Position numbers and translations under genes: made by a program. From the NCBI GenBank assembly GCA_018292915.2, contig JACVVK020000475.1, positions 172,501 to 236,500 of the forward strand: 64,000 nt of DNA. Reading direction: 5' to 3'. A model generated the notes under the pieces. It had not been told where the DNA came from. It did no database searches and saw only the letters and a program-made list of their open reading frames with translations. The DNA is from Batillaria attramentaria. Lineage: Eukaryota > Mollusca > Gastropoda > Batillariidae. Shown piece by piece: positions 27,060 through 39,766 of the stretch; the first letter of the stretch is position 1, and every line of letters starts with the position of its first letter.

Positions 27060-30012
27060 CGAACATGGTATTGATGCCAAAACTCTCTCTCTCTCTCTGT
27101 TCGAACATGGTATTGATGCCAAATCTTTTACCGTTCGAAAATAAAGATTATTGTCATTCCCATTGTGATTGTCTCTCAACACCAATACACATTCCTATAT
27201 GACGTAAATGTGTTTATAGTCATCTTTATTTTTCTGTGTTTATATACAGTTGTGCACGTCAAATGGCAGTAAGTGTATCTGCATCTGCATCTGAAGCAAC
27301 AAAAAAAAAGTCTGGTAAGAATTTTGAAAATGTTCTGCGCAGGTCGTCCTGTTCATGAGTCTGACTCAGCGCCAGACATGCAGCGGTTCATCCCCGAGAA
27401 TACTGACTTCCTGATCGCCCACTCTACTCTTCCCGGGTATAAAGCCTTCAGGGATCCCGCAAACGGCTCTCTCTTTATTGCCAAGCTGACTGAAGTACTC
27501 AACTCTGAAGCCCATAGGTAATAATGTGAATGCTCGAATATTTCGTACGCAGCAGTAAATAAATTAATAAATAAATGTCGGATTTTTCCAGCAGTAAAAA
27601 ACAACCTTCTTTATTTCCAAGATCACGGAGACCAAGTCGTCTAAGCAGATGTTTAACATATCGGCAAGTTGACTGCTAGAAATGATCCCTCCCCACTACC
27701 AACCATCTTTCCACCTGTCGAGTGCTGAGTTTAGATGCTGACAAAGTTGAGAAAGAACTATCTTCTCAGTGATTTTGAACAGGAGTGGAAGTTTGCACAC
27801 TGGCCGATAGTTCTTGATACTGTTCGGATCAAGAGAGGGTATCTTAAAGAGCGGTTTCGCTTAAACAGTTTTGAACACAGAGGGGAATGAGCCAGAGGAC
27901 AGAGATTCATTGTTCCTATTTGTCACTGCTGGCAACAGCTCATCAAGACACTCATGGAGAAAACTGGTAAGATGTGGGTGTTTTCCACATCTTTTGTGCA
28001 GTCTTCATCCTGTGTCTTTTGTGCAACCTCTTGTTCAGTGTCAGGCGTGAAGGCAGTAAGGGGGGCGGAGGGGGGAGGGGGGGGGGCTCACCGTATATAG
28101 TGTAACACAATCACGTTTGCGTTTGACGCTGTCTTTGGTCAGCGCATCAAACACTACAGAACTTCTCGGTGGTCATTGTGGCAGTGGAGCCGTCTGATGC
28201 CCGACTTTCTGATCTCACTTCCGACATCGTGTCAGTGATTTACCTCAGTACTTAGTTCTTCCGGTCGCTTCTATCATTTAATTAGATGAAGGTTGTTCCC
28301 ACTTTCATGAAATCGTCATCCGTTGACTCCAGGCGGGACATCGTGAAGATGCTGACAATGGTGAACGACAAGCTGGCGGACGTAGACGTGACTTTACCCG
28401 GCTATCGAGGCATCTCCAAACAGGCGTCTGTGTTCCAGAGTTCGCTTCGGAAGGACCTGTATTTTTATCCCGACCAGATAACCTACAGGGCTACTGTGAC
28501 CGGTATGTTCGACTCATACACACCAAGTGCCAACCATACCCACATTAGTACAAAAAATAATTCATACAAACATCTTTTTCGTTCTGCTTCTGCTAGTCTG
28601 ACAGACAGCTTCTTATAATGAGTTGTTTTCGTTTGAATAATTATTAGCGCTTTGCAAACGTTGTCTTATCGAAATTGTTTTCATTATGTAGCCCCAGTTC
28701 ATATGCATCGTACTAAAGATGTGTCTTCCTTCCCCAAACAGAAACAGGACCTGTCGAGACTTGCAAAGTGTCTAGGCCGATAGACTATCGATGTGACGAC
28801 CTGTCGGCTATTCCTGCTGCAAGACCAGAGTATAGTGGTGAGGCAAAACGTTTTGCAATTAATCCTCATAGACAAGTCAAGATTTGTAGACATCTAAACA
28901 CTCGCGCGCGCGCTGATATCCAAGAGGTATACAAATAGTCTTTGCTTGTGAAACAGTAGCCGTGTTATCCCAACCAGATAACCTACAGTCCTACTATGAC
29001 CGGCACACCCGACGCATACACACCACGTTCCAACCATACCCACAGAAGTAACAAACACAATTCTTACGAACATGAATGTCCTTTTCGTTCTGCTGCTGCT
29101 AGCCTGACAGACAGTTTGTTGTGATTATCCTATAAGTTATTTTCGTCTGAATAATTATTAGCGCTTTGCAAGAGTTGTCTCATCGCCTTTGCTAGATTTA
29201 AAACCATTTTATTTTGTAGCCCAAGTTCATTGCAACGTACAAAAGATATGTCTTGCTTCCCCAATCAGAAACAGGACGTATTGAGATATGCCAAGTGTCC
29301 AGGCCGACAGACTATCGATGTGACGACCTGTCGACTGGTCCTGTGGCAAGACCAGAGTATAGTGGTGAGGCAAAGCGTTTTGTGATTAACCCTTACTATA
29401 CATAAAACAAGATTTGTAGACATCAAAACACTCTCGCGAGCGATGATATCCAAGACGTATACGAGTAGTGTTTGCTTTTGAAACAGCAGCCTGGTTGGTT
29501 GGTTGCTTGGTTTTTTGGTCGGTTGGTTGGTTGGTTGTTGGCTTTTGGAAGGAAAATTTTAGAATGCTTACGTACCTTCATTTCTCGGTGAATTAGGTCA
29601 TGTCAGTAGTGCGGGAAATGTTCCTGTCGATCCCAGCCCATTACCCTGACCACACCCCGTACGTCGTAAAACCTGTGATGTGATGTCGTTCCTGGATAGA
29701 TGCACTTTACATTTAGAGAACATGAGTTTTATTCAAGTTTGTATTTCCCCTCTTATAACAGGTTCCACCATGCAGGTGTACGTAAGTACCCTCACTGGCC
29801 AACCTTTCACACTGACTGTGGAGGAAAGTGAAACCATCAGAGCAGTAAAGTCCAAGATTCACCACCAAGAAGGAACACCACCGAGCCAGCAGCGTCTGAT
29901 CTACGGTGCCAAGCAGCTGAAGGACGAGTGTACACTAAAGGACTACAACATTGAGAACGAGGCCACACTACGCTTGGCTGTTCGCCGGCCTGGTGAGACT
30001 AATGGTGGTTAG
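25920..30012 (+). CDS. Caspase with C-terminal ubiquitin-like domain (caspase gene A)
   Basis: Eight exons join in phase: 25920-25998, 26427-26522, 26717-27022, 27343-27517, 28333-28502, 28742-28837, 29269-29364 and 29762-30012 (about 422 residues). An in-frame TAG at 25902 fixes the start, so there is no prodomain. The protease domain begins HRYKMIADPRG. P1-binding Arg is in TREGTDIDR, catalytic His in CCILSHGDEG (about residue 110), Cys in FFIQACQG (about 153), and the second P1 Arg in PGYKAFRDP of the small subunit, which ends SSLRKDLYF. Asp residues in HESDSAPD between the subunits are likely processing sites. Two near-identical 32-residue exons (PxDYRCDDLS) follow, then a ubiquitin fold starting MQVYVSTLTGQPFTLTVEE. 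The Ile44-type patch and Lys27/29/48 equivalents are kept, Lys63 is not, and the chain ends in Gly-Gly. An alternative donor (29992|gtgaga) could skip the final residues. The role is inferred: a death or immune protease carrying a ubiquitin-like tag. Confidence 0.9.
26098..26147. repeat. (TG)n microsatellite
   Basis: About 24 TG units in the first intron of caspase gene A. Confidence 0.95.
26165..26250 (-). mobile_element. SINE family 1, truncated to its 3' part
   Basis: On the minus strand the body (gtctttgatatcacccgcat) and tail (ggacgttgaa) are seen; the tRNA-like head is missing. It lies in the first intron of caspase gene A. Confidence 0.75.
27023..27155. repeat. (CT)n with a 48-bp direct duplication at a splice donor
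   Basis: Two copies of a unit made of (CT)n followed by gttcgaacatggtattgatg start within 10 bp of the caspase exon donor at 27022. The second runs into taccgttcgaaaataaagat, resembling LINE 3' tails elsewhere in the window. Confidence 0.8.
27690..28000 (-). mobile_element. LINE reverse-transcriptase fragment
   Basis: The minus-strand frame reads PLFKIPSLDPNSIKNYRPV, then CKLPLLFKITEKIVLSQL, the N-terminal reverse-transcriptase motif of CR1/Jockey-type non-LTR elements (usually NYRPISNLPFLSKILEKVV). It is short and interrupted. It lies in an intron of caspase gene A, antisense to it. Confidence 0.8.
28480..29470. repeat. Tandem duplication of about 500 bp carrying one coding exon
   Basis: About 28480-28970 and 28975-29470 are clearly related from the gaccagataacctac word at the end of the caspase exon through the small exon (28742-28837 and 29269-29364) and its downstream intron. 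Both exon copies keep open frames and intact splice sites. Confidence 0.85.
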
Positions 30013-30497
30013 TGATAACTACGACATCAGAACTTCCACACGGACCATGAGGGTTTTGTCCGGTGAATAAGCCTTCACAATTTGAACGAAGGGCTTCTCA
30101 GTTAATTGGGTTCTTATCGTCGGTTTGATGATAGATATGTGGAGATTCTCACATCCTTTTGGGTAGTGAACAACCCTCAAGTTTTCAACAATACTGCCAG
30201 TGTGCTGACCAATTTCCTATGTGTATCCTAGTGCTGGCCAGCTATTCCTTACCTAAACGTGCCCTTCAGGTCGCGAATCCGACAGACCTGGGTGGAAAGC
30301 CCTGACTGGAAGGAGTTTGGGTGGGAGGTTTTCTCGCTATATCGAGTGACAGATCCGACTGCACCACTGTTTCACACAAGTCGTGGAACAGTAGGGTAGT
30401 GGTGCCAGCGATGTGATGCTGCTAAAGAGTTTCACTCAGAGATGCACGGAGTACGAACGATGTTTTATTAAAGTTCTTATTTACATGTTTATTGTAG

Positions 30498-30822
30498 GTT
30501 CTTCCACGGCGAACTCCAGCATAGAAAGCGGTCCCACGGAGGCCAGAAGAAGCGCTTCAAAGACACCCTAAAAGTATTCCTGGAAGCGTTTGAAATCAGC
30601 GCGGACTCGTGGGAAGAGACTACCATGTGGACCTGTCTGGGTGACGCTCCTCCATCAACGAAGGTGCCAACAGGACATCAGCAGCAGAACAACAGAGACA
30701 ATGAAGCCAGGAAGGCCAGAGCCAGAATCCTCCAGGATGACGTCCCTCTCATTCCCTGTGCTACTTGCCAAAGTACTTACCGTGCACGGATCGGTCTTGT
30801 TAGCCATCTACGCACACATTGA
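30498..30822 (+). mobile_element. LINE ORF2 3' end with terminal zinc-finger-like motif
   Basis: The frame starts FFHGELQHRKRSHGGQKKRF and ends PCATCQSTYRARIGLVSHLR then TH and a stop, the usual C-terminus of many non-LTR retrotransposon polyproteins. A frameshift near 30625 separates the halves, so it is a dead 5'-truncated copy. It begins about 485 bp after the ubiquitin-like exon of caspase gene A. A tttattgtag sequence at its left edge mimics a splice acceptor. Confidence 0.82.
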
Positions 30823-31079
30823 CAGATCCCACCTCCCCCCCCCCCTGCCCCCCCCCCCCCCCCCCAGACACACACACACAACTCGAATGGCTAATGTGGT
30901 CTAAAACGAGTCGGCGGACAAACAACACATTGCCTGAGAAAGGCAAATGAAGATCAGTGACAATGAAGAGTTCGGTAATGATATCAGTCGAGTTAATAAG
31001 GAATCAGGGGTCATGTTGTTTTGTGTGATAATCTAATTAGAATTATATTTATATTTCGATAACTGTTTTGTTGGTTTAT

Positions 31080-31151
<72 letters not shown>

Positions 31152-31902
31152 TCTGAATAACAATAAAAGGGCAATGACTCTGACAGCAATATTTCCATTG
31201 CATGAGTTACTGCCCCTGCGTAACTGAGGGTTTCTGGTTGATAATTATTGCCCATTATCTGAACCTGTCAAAATATCCGTATTCCATATACCACAGGCCA
31301 TTTGCATACACACCACACACAGCTAAACACTGAACAGTTTTTTTTTTCATTCAGTGTATGCTGTACGCCTAACTGTACCAACAAAATAGTATCTCCGTGG
31401 TGGAAATTTGCAGTAGTTTCTTGAAAAAAAAAGAAGAAGAAACAACACACATGTTCATTTAAAAGAGCTTGTAGCCCGACCACATGTAAAAATAGCACAG
31501 GGTAATCCCATAGGTAAATGACAATAAAAACTCTACCAATCGTTGTGCAATGCTGAAGTGCAGGGCACGTCTCAAGACACCGGGCCACCTCATTCATGGA
31601 CCATTTACTCGGACAACTGGTTTGTGTGGTTCGCGTGTGTTGGGGCGAAGAAGGGGAGTACACAGAAACAACATAAAAACTAAATTGTTCCGATTAGATT
31701 GTGAGATCCATGATCATGGTGAAACAAACAGACCCCCCCCCCCCAAAAAAAAAAAAAAAAAAAAAACTTATGGAGTGTACTGATTACAGCACTCGATCAA
31801 CTGGAGAACTCTTTGAAAGCTTCAGTGGTATTAATTTTATTTGTTCCATACCCCGGGGCAGCACGTAGGCAGATAACCCAAAATGATCAAGAAATCTTGC
31901 TG

Positions 31903-31969
<67 letters not shown>

Positions 31970-32987
31970 GGTTTTGTCAGTCGAGATGGCGTACAACAAC
32001 ATCAACTAAAAAAGTAGGAGGGGAATTCCCTGCCTGGCTGATTCACGCATCTAAAAGTCTGTACCGCCAGAGTGCAATCTGTAGTGCAGACTGTAGCGTG
32101 TTCACAACTTGACGCTGATCAGAATTAGTTGTGCAGCAAGCGATTGACAAGGCGCATGTTTGTACCTGATCATCATCCTGCACATTTCCATAACCAATGC
32201 TGGCTATGAGCTAAACTCTGTCAGAAGGCAAACTCTACAGCTGTATGCTAACCTCCCTTGCGTTAACCTTTTTATATTCTACTCAGTTCTACTCATATCC
32301 GTTTAGTCATACCGTCCGCCATATTGGCTCGTCGTCAGTTTACTCGGGATTCCCTTTCGGTGAGTTTCGTTCATTGTCGTTCAGACTTCATTTCCTTTCA
32401 GTAAGTACGTATACGATAATGATGCAAGATTCGGCATTGCTTCTTCTCCTTACTATACCGAAGACACTATTCACTGATCAGCTCCTATTTATAACATTAG
32501 CACTCACACAAAATGGTGGATTGCGTTTGTATTGCGTCGTATGAAATAGGTCAGGTACGCTTGGAGCAAAGCTGACGCCAAGAAGAAAGCAAAGACAGGA
32601 GATATGCGGTCTAAAACGGGATTTGTTTGCTTTTTTTTTATTGCAGACGTGTTTGGAGAAGGCGTGTTGTTGATTTTGTAGGCGGTACTTTGCATCGGTT
32701 AAGATTTGTGCAGATGATTCGAAGATACGGTGACACACAGGCCCGGGCACGTTCTGGCGAGCTTTTTGTACACGTTGACTGTGGTTAACCCGGCCGCCTG
32801 CAGACATGACTCATTGGGTTACTTGTACAGAGTAATGTTCTGGCCGTCAACTTGAGCACAACCCGAGAGAAAATCAAAAAGCCACTGTTCGTGGTAGCTC
32901 GAAATGCGTTGAATCGTGATTTTCCTATGTTCACTTTTAATTTTAGTCACTGCGAAACATGAACTGAAAGTGAAATTCATACTTTGA

Positions 32988-33055
<68 letters not shown>

Positions 33056-34147
33056 CCTAATTCGGTCAGATTTCGATCAGAGTTTGGTCTGTTTCTTGTC
33101 CAGTTGTTGTTCATATCACTGTATTCTCCACGCATAAGTTGTATTACATGTACATGGAATTAGGTGCATGTATTACGCAGGATGTGTCACATGAAGTCAT
33201 TTTTGTTGTTGTTGTTGTTGTTGTTTTGCTTGTTTAGCTCGTAAATAAGCAAGGATTTCAATACATGTACAAATGGGTATGCCCGTTTAGTGTCACACAC
33301 TTACTGAACAACTTTTATTAACTGTTCTCTTTCCTGAAAGTGTAATTTACATGTCCCAGTTTTAAAGTTTTTTTTCAATTTGTGCCACATACTTGTCTCA
33401 GCAAAAATTAGTTGAGCTTTAAAAGACACATCAGACAACAGGGTGGGTGAGTGGGTGTTTGGGGGACATCAGACAACAGAAAGTGCACAACAATAATACT
33501 GGCACTGCAGTGACTTTGGGATTTCTTTGTGGGCTTGCATCTACACATCGATCCCGCAATATATTCTGTATGATTTTTATAAGTATGATGATGGTATCTT
33601 GTAACGCGCTGAAAAAACTCCTTGCACAGAATGCTCTTAGAAAGGCACTGAAACTGCTTTTTAGTTTTACTAAATTCTGGACGAATACGCGGGGTTTTTA
33701 CTGGAGATATAGATCACTGCTGCAGATACCGAGGCCCAGATATAGCTAGCCCGATGTGTGTTGCTTGCTAGCACCAATATAGTGTCCACAGCTTGCAAAA
33801 CATACAAAAACATCTTCAATGCCACCATGTCACACATCATATCAGAGACCATTATGAAATACTTTCAGAGGAGACCTAGATCAAGTGAAATGTTTGTGAA
33901 TGACAATTTTACTGTCTGAATTATGCTGGACTTTCTTTTTCTAGACTACTGTTTTTGGCGAACGATGAACACACACTGTCGCACGTACAACACCTGCAGG
34001 TTACACGCCACTAACAGCTTCCTTGGGCCTTGGGCTACAACCTTCCTGAAAACATACCATCCCCCTGGAACTACACCTACGGCCCTACCCCCCAAAACCA
34101 ACCTATAATAGAAAAGGAAACGGTAATGACTGCGAAGTGGTTACAAG
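30823..34147. other. Intergenic between caspase genes A and B
   Basis: A C run with CA repeats is at 30833-30880, (TG)n at 31083-31150, (CA)n at 31905-31966 and 32992-33052. A polyadenylation-type AATAAA at 31162-31167 could serve gene A. No credible exon was found. At 32315-32327 there is a YY1-like word (tccgccatattgg) and nearby gtgagt-type donors, so a promoter or untranslated first exon of gene B may lie around 32300-32400; this is weak evidence. Confidence 0.45.
33442..33465 (-). mobile_element. Ultra-truncated SINE family 1 insertion with target-site duplication
   Basis: Only 24 bp of the SINE 3' tail (GGTGGG repeats, then gtgtttggg) lie between two perfect 14-bp copies of acatcagacaacag at 33428-33441 and 33466-33479. 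Confidence 0.8.
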
Positions 34148-34663
34148 TTAAGCAAATAAAAGCGACATGAAAGAGACAGAAACCACTTAACTTTGACAAA
34201 GGACGGCACAGGTCAACGTTTCGGCTTTCGCCTTCCTCAGGACACAAACAAATGGGACATAACTTCAACAAACAAACAAAAGGTAACTCTGCGGACGTAC
34301 TGACATACACGGCGCGGGGACAAAAAACCCGGGGCGAGAAAAGGACCAGAAAACAATAGTAAAATTATCACAACACCCATCCTTTGGTGACAGAAGACCA
34401 TGGACTGTGTGTGAAAAAAAAGTGGGGCAGAAAAGAACAGAAAAGAATAGTAAAAATTAGCAGACATCACAACACCCATCCTTTGGTGACACAAGACCAT
34501 GGACTGTGTGTGAAAAAAGTTCAGAGGGTTATGTTACGGCTTTTCGTTCAAACCACCCGGGGCCTGGCTTCCCAGGAAGGCGAAAGCCGAAACGTTGACC
34601 TGTGCCGTCCTTTGTGAAAGTTAAAGGGTTTCTGTCCCTTTTATGTCGCTTTTATTTGCTCAA
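34148..34663. mobile_element. MITE-like element with about 95-bp terminal inverted repeats
   Basis: The left arm (about 34148-34242: agcaaataaaagcgacat ... aacgtttcggctttcgcctt) is the reverse complement of the right arm (about 34569-34663). The interior holds two direct repeats of a roughly 90-bp unit (acccatcctttggtgacaga ...). It is non-coding and lies about 180 bp upstream of the start exon of caspase gene B. Confidence 0.85.
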
Positions 34664-34809
34664 CATATAATAGTATATTATCCTTTCTCCCGCCCCCCCC
34701 CCTCTCCACCCCCTCCCCAGTACATCTCAGCACTTAAAAAGTTTCTTAGAGTGGTGACATCCACGTTCCTTAGAGCGACGTAAATACATGTGATCTGTGC
34801 CTTTTTCAG

Positions 34810-34844
34810 CTCACAGACGATGAAGTAATCAACCAGAAAAAGCG
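34810..34844 (+). promoter_or_regulatory. 5' leader of caspase gene B with a two-codon upstream ORF
   Basis: A ctttttcag acceptor ends at 34809. The leader then contains ATGAAGTAA (34820-34828) before the start ATG at 34845; its TGA at 34821 also closes the main frame upstream. The minimal uORF could lower translation of the caspase. Confidence 0.5.
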
Positions 34845-37359
34845 ATGGCTCTGTCACACCCAGCTCTGCCTGAGCGTTATAAGATGACAGCTGATCCACA
34901 TGGTAAGTGTTTGTTTCCGCACTATCTATTCTCTATCATGAATACTGACCAACGAAGCTTTTCAGTTTAGTAGTTTCGCCTTGTGATTTTAGGCTGTATC
35001 ACTGTTGTTGTTGTTGTTGTTGTTGTTGTTTTCTCTTGTAAACCTACAGCACCTGCAGTGCGGAACAGGTTTATTTCTTGAAAATATCCGTCCAACTGAT
35101 TGAAATTGTAATCAGAGTAAGAAGTGTTTTATTTTGCACTCTTTGCCTTGAATGATATGTAAAAGCGTTATCGCTTTCATGAAAACATTCAATCAAGACA
35201 CACTCAGTCAACATTACTGAATGTTCTACTATTTAAAAACAAAACAAAACAAAAAAACCACCGTTATCGTTATGTTTTGCATGTGTCATTTTTTTCTCTT
35301 TAAGGGATTTGCATTATCATCAACAACAAAAATTTCAAAGGAGGAGATGGAGACTTAACTCCGGAACAGCTTACACGAGAAGGAACAGATATTGACAGAG
35401 GTACGTTTGATGTGTATGGTGTAAGCTCTGGCACAAAACAATTTCTTATACTCTTATAGTTCTCTCCGCATTTCTCTCTTTGCATTTCTTTTTCACCTTC
35501 TTAGGATACGTGCCCCCCCCCCCCCCCCACACACACACACGTTTGAAATTTGAGGGGCACAGGCTGTATCGAAGCTATATGGGTATTTGGCATTTTGTTT
35601 GGATGTGAATAGACAGCTGTAATTTCGAGTGAGGAATCGGGATTTATTCATCTAGAGTGCACAGTTCAGGGGAGACAATCCGCTCCTGAGTTCTCCCTTC
35701 AGGAAACCCATCTGTAATGATTGTGTTTGATGTAATCGAATTAAGAGTTAGTTTAAGGACTTAAATTTTAACTGATTTGTAACATTTTAACATCTTGAAT
35801 ATTCTTATTCTTTCTTATATTCCAATTCTTTTGGCTATTTTTAAAACAACAGAACTGTACAGGTTGTGCTGATGTGTATTGGTAAGTGCGAGAGCTTGTG
35901 CTTGGTTGTTGCATGAGAAATTCCCACCATGCATAGCGGTTTATCCCTGTCTTTGTAGTGGTGCAGTTATAGTTTCTCATCAAAGAATGGTATTTGACCG
36001 TCACTGCATTTTGATTGGTTACACCCTCTGCACGACCTTGACTGACTGCCTTTCTGTTTGGGTTGGACAATATTTTGCTGTGGGTAGTTTGACAGCTGCT
36101 TTTTCGTCGGTTTGGTGGAGACTTTATAGACTGGGCAGTAGAAATTGCAATGGAAACGGATCTGTATGGCTTTACCTTTTTGGCCGTGGTCGTTGTTTAT
36201 CTGTACTTGGCTGGTTTTAAACAATTTGCATATGCGTAAACATGACTGAATATACTCATATATCATGGGCATCAAATTATGAAGGAGTCACTTATAAATG
36301 TGATGTTAAGAAATTGGTTGGTTTTATTGATAGGATTTAATTTAAAGATGTCATAAACATGAAGATGATGATACTGGCTGAGGATTGGAAATTCACAGAA
36401 TTTCCAGGGGAACCGGGATAGCCGAATGGTAGAGTGTTGGACTCTCAATGCTCGGGTCCTGAGTTCGAATCCCAGCTGGGGCCAAATATTTGTGCTGGCC
36501 TTTTTCTTGTTGCCCCGTCTTTGATATCACCCTTACTTGGTGGAAAAGGACGTTAAACTCCTAAACACCCACCGACCCACCCAGAGAATTTTCAACGATT
36601 GGCGAATGGCTCACACTTGAAGAGTAAATTTCTGACTGAAACCTCTATCGTCAAATTGTAAAAAAGATCAAAGTACGTGGCGGATCCAAGGCGCTTATTC
36701 CCTTTTACACAATGGAAAAAGTCAAGTATCTAGCATTTATGAAAGAATCTAAACAATCACTACTTGCACTCGATGCCATCACAATATGTTACTTTTTTTT
36801 AAAAATGTCATCTGCAAGTTGTTTCCCCCCGCCCCACCCCTCCCCGTTACTGTAACTGACTTATAGGCGACCTACTAACTACGTACAGGTAAAATTGTAT
36901 TTTGATTCCTTTCCAGATAAGCTGAAAGATACTTTTAACAGGCTGAAATTTGACGTGATTTGTCATGAGGATGTCACGGACGAGGAAATGCTCCGGATTG
37001 TGTCGGAAGCTGGGCTCAAAGACCACTCAGAGTCTGATTGTATAGTCATCTGCATTTTGTCACACGGTAACAGAGGTGGAGTCTTCGGATGCAATGGCAG
37101 GGTCGTCTCCATTCAGAAGCTGACAGAGAGACTCTGCCCACAATCCTGCCCATCACTGTGTGATAAGCCTAAACTATTTTTTATACAGGCCTGCCAAGGC
37201 AGCAACATCCAAAGAGGCAAGTCTTTTGCAGTTTTGGTTACACATTTGTTTGTTACATTCGGATAGCGTTAACGTTCCTAGCAATGTTTAATTTGAACCT
37301 TTCACATTTCATAAATACTACTTTGTTTTGTACATCGGAGAATATCCACAAAAGCCCCA

Positions 37360-37391
<32 letters not shown>

Positions 37392-39687
37392 CAAGCCACC
37401 AATTTGTTTGGGAGCCAGAGTAGCCGAATGGTAGAGCGTTGGACTTTCAATGCGGTCGTGAGTTCGAATCCCGGCTGTGACCAAATATTTGTGCTGGCTT
37501 TTTTCTCGTTGCTGCGTCTTTGATATCACCCACATGTGGGGGGAAAGGACGTTAAACTCCCACCCACTCACCCACCCACCCATCAATTATTTGAAATTCC
37601 TGACGTGGCGACATGGGAACCAGAGGCTTGATGCATGTGTTGTGCAGGTTATCCAAGCGCTGTCTCTGACACTGACCCAGAAGCGGAGAAACTGATCCCT
37701 GGTGCCGCTGATTTCCTTCTGGCATATTCAACAGTCCCGGGCTACGTTGCTTTCCGAGATGGGAAAGGCGGTTCATATTTCATCTGCAAACTCACAGAAA
37801 TCCTCGACACACATGCAGACAGGTACATATAACCATTAACACGTTCCACGTGATCAAATGCATGTGTGTGGAGTTGATAATCTGATTACAGAGAGCATGT
37901 TTCTATAAGGAGTGGAAATTGTGAGGCTTTTGTGTAAAATCTTGAATTCTGTTAATTTTGTTGTTTTGTTTTTGATAGAGGGCGTATGTGTTCAGGTGTG
38001 GAATGTATATCTCGTTTGCCAAGTATCTACATTATCACTTGATTATCCATTCTGTCAACTTTGCCCGGCTTTCTGCGGGGAAAATCTGTAATCGCGGTGC
38101 TGCGCTGCCCATCTACCCATTTTTAAATTGCCGTGGGAAATGGGCGGGGAGGGGGGGGGGGTTGAAGAGAAGGGAAGGGGGATGCAGTCCCGTGAAGAAA
38201 CTCCTGATGAGCTGTCCAGAGGCCAGGAAAATCGTATGTGCCACAGCGTGGCCGCAGGTCCAACTTCACCATGACACTTGTGGCGGCCGTTTAGTCACGC
38301 CAAAGTCGGACGCCCTACCTACAAAATCACAGACCATCCCCTAAATCAAGACTGTTGAAACTTACGAGTGTTGCGTATCCGGTAGCGCCCTTCTAAACGG
38401 TTAAATACCATGTGTCACCAGCAGCGTTTTTCTTTCGTTTTCCAGACTTGACATCATAAAGATTCTGACAATGGTGAATAAGGAATTGTCGACCCTCGAC
38501 ATTTACGTAGACACACATGGCCATTGCAAACAATGCCCAGGGCAGCTCACTACACTGACAAAGGATCTTTACCTCGGCTGTACTCCAGTAACTGCTGCAT
38601 CTTCTGCAGGAGGTAAGACATGGAAATCATCACAAAAATAAAATATAATGTCTTAAAGCGAATCAGGAGCATCTGTTTAGACATTTTGTTGTCAACTTAC
38701 CCCCCATGGTTGCTGCTCTGTTTACAGACGATGGCTTGAATGAAGTCCGAAATTTGCCGATGGATGAGTCTGGCAACGTTTTCTCAGATCCTGAAGCAGA
38801 GCGGGAACATCCAGGTGAGCCCAGTTTAGGCAGTACAGTTTTAATAACTGTATTTTCTGAGATTTTCAGACATGTACTAACTGTATGAAGAAGCTCAAAC
38901 ACCATAATGTATTCAGTTAATAGGTAAACCTGTTGTGTGTATCTGAAACCAGTATAAGAGTGAAAAATTGTAATGGTTTTCAGCTTGATCACACGTAAAC
39001 CTTCATTATACCCAAGGGTAGTAAGTTTAAACTCAAACCGTTAAATCCTGTTTGAATCTGATTAAGATGATTTTGTGTCAAGATATAAGATGTTACTGAC
39101 TGCAAACGGATTGCATTACAATTTTGTTACCGCTATACGATAGTGCTAATTAAGCTGTCAGAACAAATGAATGTCTTGTGTTCTGTGTACTTATTCAATT
39201 AATTTTCCGTAAACTTTGTGTTTGCCGCTAGCTTAGATTTGCTCCCATTTACAGTGCGCTTCCCTGAGAGATTTTATGGAAAGGCCAATAACTTTTCTTG
39301 TGTGATGTCAATTCTTGTACAGATGCAAATGAGCATGAAGTGAACAACGAAGGAAACGAAGACTTCGAACTGGTGGAACGCGAGCGACTGATCCTGATCA
39401 TCGGGAAAACCGGAACCGGGAAAAGTACTGTGGGGAATATTCTCGTCGGTGGTGAAACGTTTCGGGTGGGCCAGGAAGGCCAGTCTTCTACCACTGTACC
39501 CAGCCTTTGTACACCAAGCACCGAATGTCTGTTGAAGGTATGCGTAGCCATGACGCTTTTTATCCGCACTAATGTTTGCATATATTATGCAAACTTAAGT
39601 TCATGGTTATTAACACTTAACAAGATCTACCATATCAACTCTGACCAGCCAGTACCAACCAATTAAATATTCCTGAAAAATGAATTG

Positions 39688-39766
<79 letters not shown>

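Noticed and set aside
30625..30822. Zinc-finger-like small protein, or extra exon of caspase A
   Set aside because: The C..C...H...H end is the usual terminus of a LINE polyprotein, the upstream sequence continues as LINE in another frame, and the acceptor-like sequence at its edge looks fortuitous.
33447..33749. 100-codon ORF
   Set aside because: No recognisable motif, no supporting splice sites, and it begins inside a SINE tail remnant.
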